Shown in pieces: positions 16,928 through 20,243 of a stretch of DNA of 20,243 nt (within the stretch, counting starts at the first letter, position 1; every line of letters starts with the position of its first letter). The position numbers were made by a program, and so were the translations under genes. The DNA is taken from assembly GCA_003427395.1 (NCBI GenBank), contig BFEA01000080.1:580409-600651 (forward strand), written 5' to 3'. This DNA is from Chara braunii. Its lineage: Eukaryota > Streptophyta > Charophyceae > Charales > Characeae. Below the pieces are notes generated by a model. The model ran no database searches, was not told the origin of the DNA, and saw only the letters and a list, made by a program, of their open reading frames with translations.

Positions 16928-18478
16928 ATGGAGAGCATGGATGATGGCAGCAGTCGTCGTTGGTCGCAGGAGTGTAGGGGGACGGAGGATCCCCGTTGGA
17001 GGGTGGGTGGAGAGAGAGAGGACAACAGTCGCTTCGGGAGTCAGCTATCTACGGGGTCGTCATTGTCTCCTTCCGAAATTAACGGTAGGCGGTCAGCAGC
17101 TATGTTCCCCAGGTGTTACGGGGCAGTCCCGATTTGGAGCAGTGATCCAGCATACAATGGCCGCTTGCCGTCTGCGACGTAGACTCCCCTTCCTCCCTTG
17201 TTGTTATCGTCCACAGTTGCTGGTTTGGCACGAGGGTTTGACCAGTCAACAAGGAAGTTTGCAGCCATGCCTGGGCAGTCGTCGTCTTATGAACAACGCA
17301 ACAACTGCAAGGGATATGGAGGGGGAGGTCACTTCGACCGATCACGGTTCGATGACGGGGGGAGGGGACCATCACATGCACCTTCGCACATGCCTCCCGA
17401 CAGTGGTCCCTCGTATGGGTACAGATGTCCGACAGATCCTATATCTTCTCCAGCGATGTCCCAGCACCTGATCAGCATGTCCTGCGATGGGCCAGATGCC
17501 AAAGCCTCTTCCACTCCGCAGTGTGGCCAGGGCGCACCACCCGCCAATGACGCATAGTCTACTCCGGATCCGAAACTTCACGCAGAGGCCGGCAAAGCGG
17601 CCGAAAAGCACGTTCCGACAAGCAGACATGTCCCGGCTCATCGGTCGGCGATGGCGATGCCGAGGACCACAGTGAAGGTGGGAAACAGAAGAAGAAGACT
17701 TGGTCTTTGGAAGAGAGGCCGGCCCTGGCGAGGTACATGCGAGAGGATGACGCTATGATGGTCGCCACTCAACTGAGGCAGAAGCACTAGAAGAGAGCAA
17801 GGTGCATGAAGGAGGAAGGCTACCTTCGATCCGTGGAGGACATGTAGAAGAAATGGGATGACCTGCAAAACAAGTAGTAGGGAAATCAGGGAGAAGTGCA
17901 GCGGGTCCAGGAAGCCGACATTATAGGAGATGCCGCAAGGGACTCGAAGAAGAAGAGGGAGGGATTGATGTTCCTTTTTGAGGAAGAGTTGTGGGACGAG
18001 ATGGCGTGGGTGGAGGGGAAGAGGTCGACCATGTGCGACGGCACGATGGAGTCGTCCACCTTTCCTGGTCAGGATAGCGGGGGTTCAGACAAGGGAACCT
18101 CCGCCACCACCCCGATGGACGACTCGGAAACCAGCAGGAAGTCTCGCCGGACAGACAAAGGGAGAACTTTTGCGGATGAGGGTAGCAACCGGTCCAGCAT
18201 GCGGTTCTCCATCGAGGAGTCCACACACGCTTTGTGTGATGGTCTAGGGAATGCGGCGGAGACTCTTGCAAGGGCCAACACAGAAGACGCACCGCAAGTG
18301 CAGTGGCCAGTCATATCGGTGCGGTGCCAACAACAATGAAGGAGGGTAATGCTGTGCTACAGTTGCTGGTCGGGGTGATGGCAAGGCGGTGCAAGTAGAG
18401 GAGGCGGGGGCGGTCGGGAGGGGGGCGAGGACATTCATCCCTCGACCATGTAAGGGGTTCAGTTGTGGGTGTATGTGA
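16928..18478 (+). pseudogene. trihelix (Myb/SANT-like) DNA-binding protein pseudogene
   Basis: A single gene can be followed from ATG 16928 to TGA 18476-18478 across two main frames. The N-terminal half is Ser/Pro/Gly/Gln-rich and looks disordered (16928-17640). After a frame change near 17645, a KKKTWSLEERPALARYMRE helix begins a trihelix-type domain, with MKEEGYLRS and then KKWDDLQNK, the W..L helix typical of GT-factor and Harbinger-associated Myb-like proteins. Part of the middle helix and a segment after QNK appear deleted. A WDEMAWVEGK helix and a Ser/Thr-rich tail follow. After another frameshift near 18318 the C-terminus ends RPCKGFSCGCM. Premature TAG codons lie at 17180, 17555, 17788, 17845, 17875 and 17878. 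It may be a host transcription-factor copy or part of a transposon. Confidence 0.75.
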
Positions 18479-18490
18479 GTGTGTGTGTGT

Positions 18491-18539
<49 letters not shown>
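18479..18539. repeat. (GT)n then (CA)n self-complementary microsatellite
   Basis: A GT run at 18479-18490 is followed by a CA run at 18492-18539, so the two can pair with each other. It starts immediately after the stop codon of the trihelix-like pseudogene. Confidence 0.95.
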
Positions 18540-18541
<2 letters not shown>

Positions 18542-19078
18542 AGGCCGGACTGAAACTGGGACAGTCGGTATGTCTGTGTCATATGTGAACATTGGGCGCA
18601 GGTTCCAGTCCTTCGACGAGCAGTCACGGGTTTCATTGGGACAATTTGTCATGGGTCCCTTGGAAAGTAACGACGACGCAAGTACGTGGTCGCCATCCAG
18701 CGAAAGGGGTCGCTTCACCATCGGTTGAAGTCGAACAGTTTGTCAAAAAAAAAAAAATACAATGGTTTTTTTCCTTTTTTTTTTTTCCAGTCTGATCTCT
18801 TGACGTCCTGTCTTTCATGTGTAACCACAACCGCCTGCTTGCCTCCACTGTACGAAGAATTGCTTGGTTTTTCATAAATTGGGCCATGCAGGAGAGAGGG
18901 ATGACATTCCTTCAAAGACGAAATTTAAGAGTCAGGGTTGTGATCTCGCCGCTGCACCGCCAGCCTCTGTTTTCATGCCGCCATAGCATCGGTAACCTGT
19001 GGAATCCGAACATGTCCGGTTGGAGTGCTTCAGCGAATGAGGTGGTGTTCGCGTAGGGTGGTGGGAAAGATGTGTGTG
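18540..19078. other. non-coding stretch with A and T tracts
   Basis: No gene recognised. An A-tract at 18745-18757 and T-tracts around 18766-18787 lie close together. The remainder is mixed-composition DNA with short open frames on both strands. Confidence 0.5.
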
Positions 19079-19104
19079 TGAGAGGGAAAGAGAGAGAGAG
19101 AGAG
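19079..19104. repeat. short GA-rich microsatellite
   Basis: An AGAGAGAGAGAGAG run with a few interruptions follows a short GTGTGTG run. Confidence 0.9.
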
Positions 19105-19173
19105 GTTTGATCACAAGCGCGGCGGCGGGGGACACATCAGACGACACACAAGGTGCTTGCAATCTTCCACGTC

Positions 19174-19626
19174 TCAGCAGGCAATCGAACTCCACGATGA
19201 CAAAAACGTGCGGGTAACAAAGAGGGAGCGATGAGGAGTGTCGTCGTCGTCTCGAAGATAATGGAAGGTCGGCACGTGGATGTCATGCCTCTTCGTGGGC
19301 TGTGCGGCATGGCCCACAACCATGACATTGCTTTCCGCGAGGAGGTGGTCGGTTACACAGTTCGATAATGTGGCGTCCTTGTCGACAACGTGCATGCCAT
19401 GGACATAATGGTCGGGATGGGCGCCGATGCTGGTAGTCCTTTTGCTCACATCCTTCTTTTCGCCACGAAACACCACCTCATCATACCAGACAGATGGAAT
19501 GGCAACTACCGTGATGTCGTTGGTGACATCATCAGGTATCTGGTGTCCGCCATCGGTGGCGTTCCCGGGAGGTGAGGGGATACAAATTGATGAAACAGTA
19601 ATGACATCCATCAAATGCATGTTCAA
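19174..19626 (-). CDS. unassigned open reading frame, doubtful
   Basis: The frame is open for 150 codons and mostly uses G- or C-ending codons from about 19500 to 19210, which is more gene-like than its surroundings. The product begins MNMHLMDVITVSSICIP and includes PDHYVHGMHVVDKDATLSNC and a DDDDTPHRS block. I recognise no family, signal peptide or membrane segment. The opposite strand is also fairly open over the same interval (two frames of 60 or so codons), so the coding strand is uncertain. It lies convergent with and downstream of the trihelix-like pseudogene and could be a remnant of the same mobile unit. Confidence 0.25.
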   Translation of the reverse strand: MNMHLMDVITVSSICIPSPPGNATDGGHQIPDDVTNDITVVAIPSVWYDEVVFRGEKKDVSKRTTSIGAHPDHYVHGMHVVDKDATLSNCVTDHLLAESNVMVVGHAAQPTKRHDIHVPTFHYLRDDDDTPHRSLFVTRTFLSSWSSIAC

Positions 19627-19997
19627 AAAAAAGTTTGTCTATTTTGGACATCTGGTTTTGTCTTCGTGCTTTTTTTTTCTAATGGTTTGTGGGTCTTGTC
19701 GACGATGCATTTTTTTTATTTATTTTTTTGTAACTTGTTTTTTTTTTTCCCCATTGTCTCCCTCATGCCAACTTCTTTTGGATGGCTGATCATGAACGTT
19801 CACCTTCCGTACGTGTGCGTCAATCAGTTTGTCATACATTCAATCCAACAGTCCATCGAAAAATAAAAAGTTATTCAAAACAAACAGAAAAGTGGTCGTT
19901 ATTCGACGAGTTCATTCATTGGTTGATTGATTGGTCAATTGTGTGGATGATTGATGGAGGGGTGTGTGTATGTGTGTATGAGGGTGCCCCCTACCTG
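19627..19997. other. T-rich low-complexity stretch
   Basis: Several T-tracts occur at 19670-19678, 19710-19728 and 19739-19749. Further on, short TTGA/GATT repeats appear near 19918-19956 that are complementary to the TCAA repeat that follows. No gene seen. Confidence 0.7.
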
Positions 19998-20028
19998 ATC
20001 AGTCAATCAGTCAATCAATCAATCAATC

Positions 20029-20084
<56 letters not shown>

Positions 20085-20098
20085 CATCAACACATCAA
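19998..20098. repeat. (TCAA)n tetranucleotide microsatellite
   Basis: About 20 TCAA units with a few variants. The plus-strand frame reading repeated Ile-Asn-Gln-Ser is an artefact of the repeat. Confidence 0.97.
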
Positions 20099-20203
20099 TG
20101 GATGTTTTCTCGACTTCCTTTCAAGGTTTCATTGATGCAATCGCACGATTGATCACAATGCATGCACGCATACACGAATCGTATGTTGACCATATGTGAG
20201 AAA

Positions 20204-20243
20204 TGAAGAGAGGGAGAGAGAAGGGGGGGGAGGGGGGGGGGGG
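20204..20243. repeat. GA-rich then poly-G low-complexity end
   Basis: A GAGAGGGAGAGAGAA run leads into an almost pure G tract from 20223 to the window end, broken by one A at 20231. The tract may continue beyond the window. Confidence 0.95.

Noticed and set aside
16651-17025. Minus-strand Tyr/Ile-rich open frames
   Set aside because: They read the degenerate GATA/CATA microsatellite.
17788-17880. TAG reassigned or read through in the trihelix-like gene
   Set aside because: Frameshifts near 17645 and 18318 and deletions in the domain show ordinary decay, and standard stops end the retroelement frames.
19782-20135. Plus-strand open frame with repeated Ile-Asn-Gln-Ser
   Set aside because: It is an artefact of the TCAA tetranucleotide repeat.

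Overview
The window looks like repeat-rich nuclear DNA of a plant-lineage eukaryote. There is no bacterial gene organisation, most reading frames are broken, simple repeats are frequent, and AT-rich GT...AG intron-like segments lie next to retroelement genes. The Ty3/gypsy, LINE and trihelix-like sequences read like families I remember from the charophyte alga Chara braunii. That attribution is from memory and no database was searched.

Layout. Positions 1-93 are a (TC)n(TG)n microsatellite. Positions 94-4440 hold no recognisable protein gene, but on the minus strand they carry a degenerate U6 snRNA-like sequence (1335-1434) and three tRNA-like segments with RNA polymerase III box A/B-like motifs (1518-1592, 2800-2872, 3224-3282), plus several short perfect hairpins. 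From about 4440 to 15150 the minus strand carries one long, decayed Ty3/gypsy-type assembly. In its 5'->3' direction it has an intron-like segment (14859-15147), a gag with capsid, RGG-rich and zinc-knuckle parts, an aspartic protease, reverse transcriptase, RNase H and integrase. A second intron-like segment (6822-7031) follows, then a second, unrelated gag-like gene with a coiled coil and its own zinc knuckle.

Two non-autonomous DNA transposons sit inside pol. One is an 827-bp element with TTAA target duplications in integrase (7272-8098), built internally from about four A-tract-separated repeat units. The other is a 525-bp AT-rich element with 13-bp terminal inverted repeats and roughly 20-bp-phased subterminal repeats, in the protease-RT linker (11101-11625). 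In both cases, removing the element plus one target copy brings the flanking pol codons back into one frame.

Upstream of gag is a 230-bp-arm inverted repeat (15210-15835) abutting a LINE reverse-transcriptase fragment (15845-16295, minus), then a short hairpin with perfect 24-bp arms (16319-16429). On the plus strand, 16928-18478 is a decayed trihelix (Myb/SANT-like) DNA-binding protein gene whose six early in-frame stops are all TAG. It ends at a (GT)n(CA)n microsatellite. The remainder is low-complexity DNA with one unassigned open frame (19174-19626, minus).

Nothing here looks like an intact working gene. The interest lies in the nested insertions, the Pol III-like cluster, the two gag-like genes flanking one pol, and a decay pattern dominated by C-to-T/G-to-A changes.
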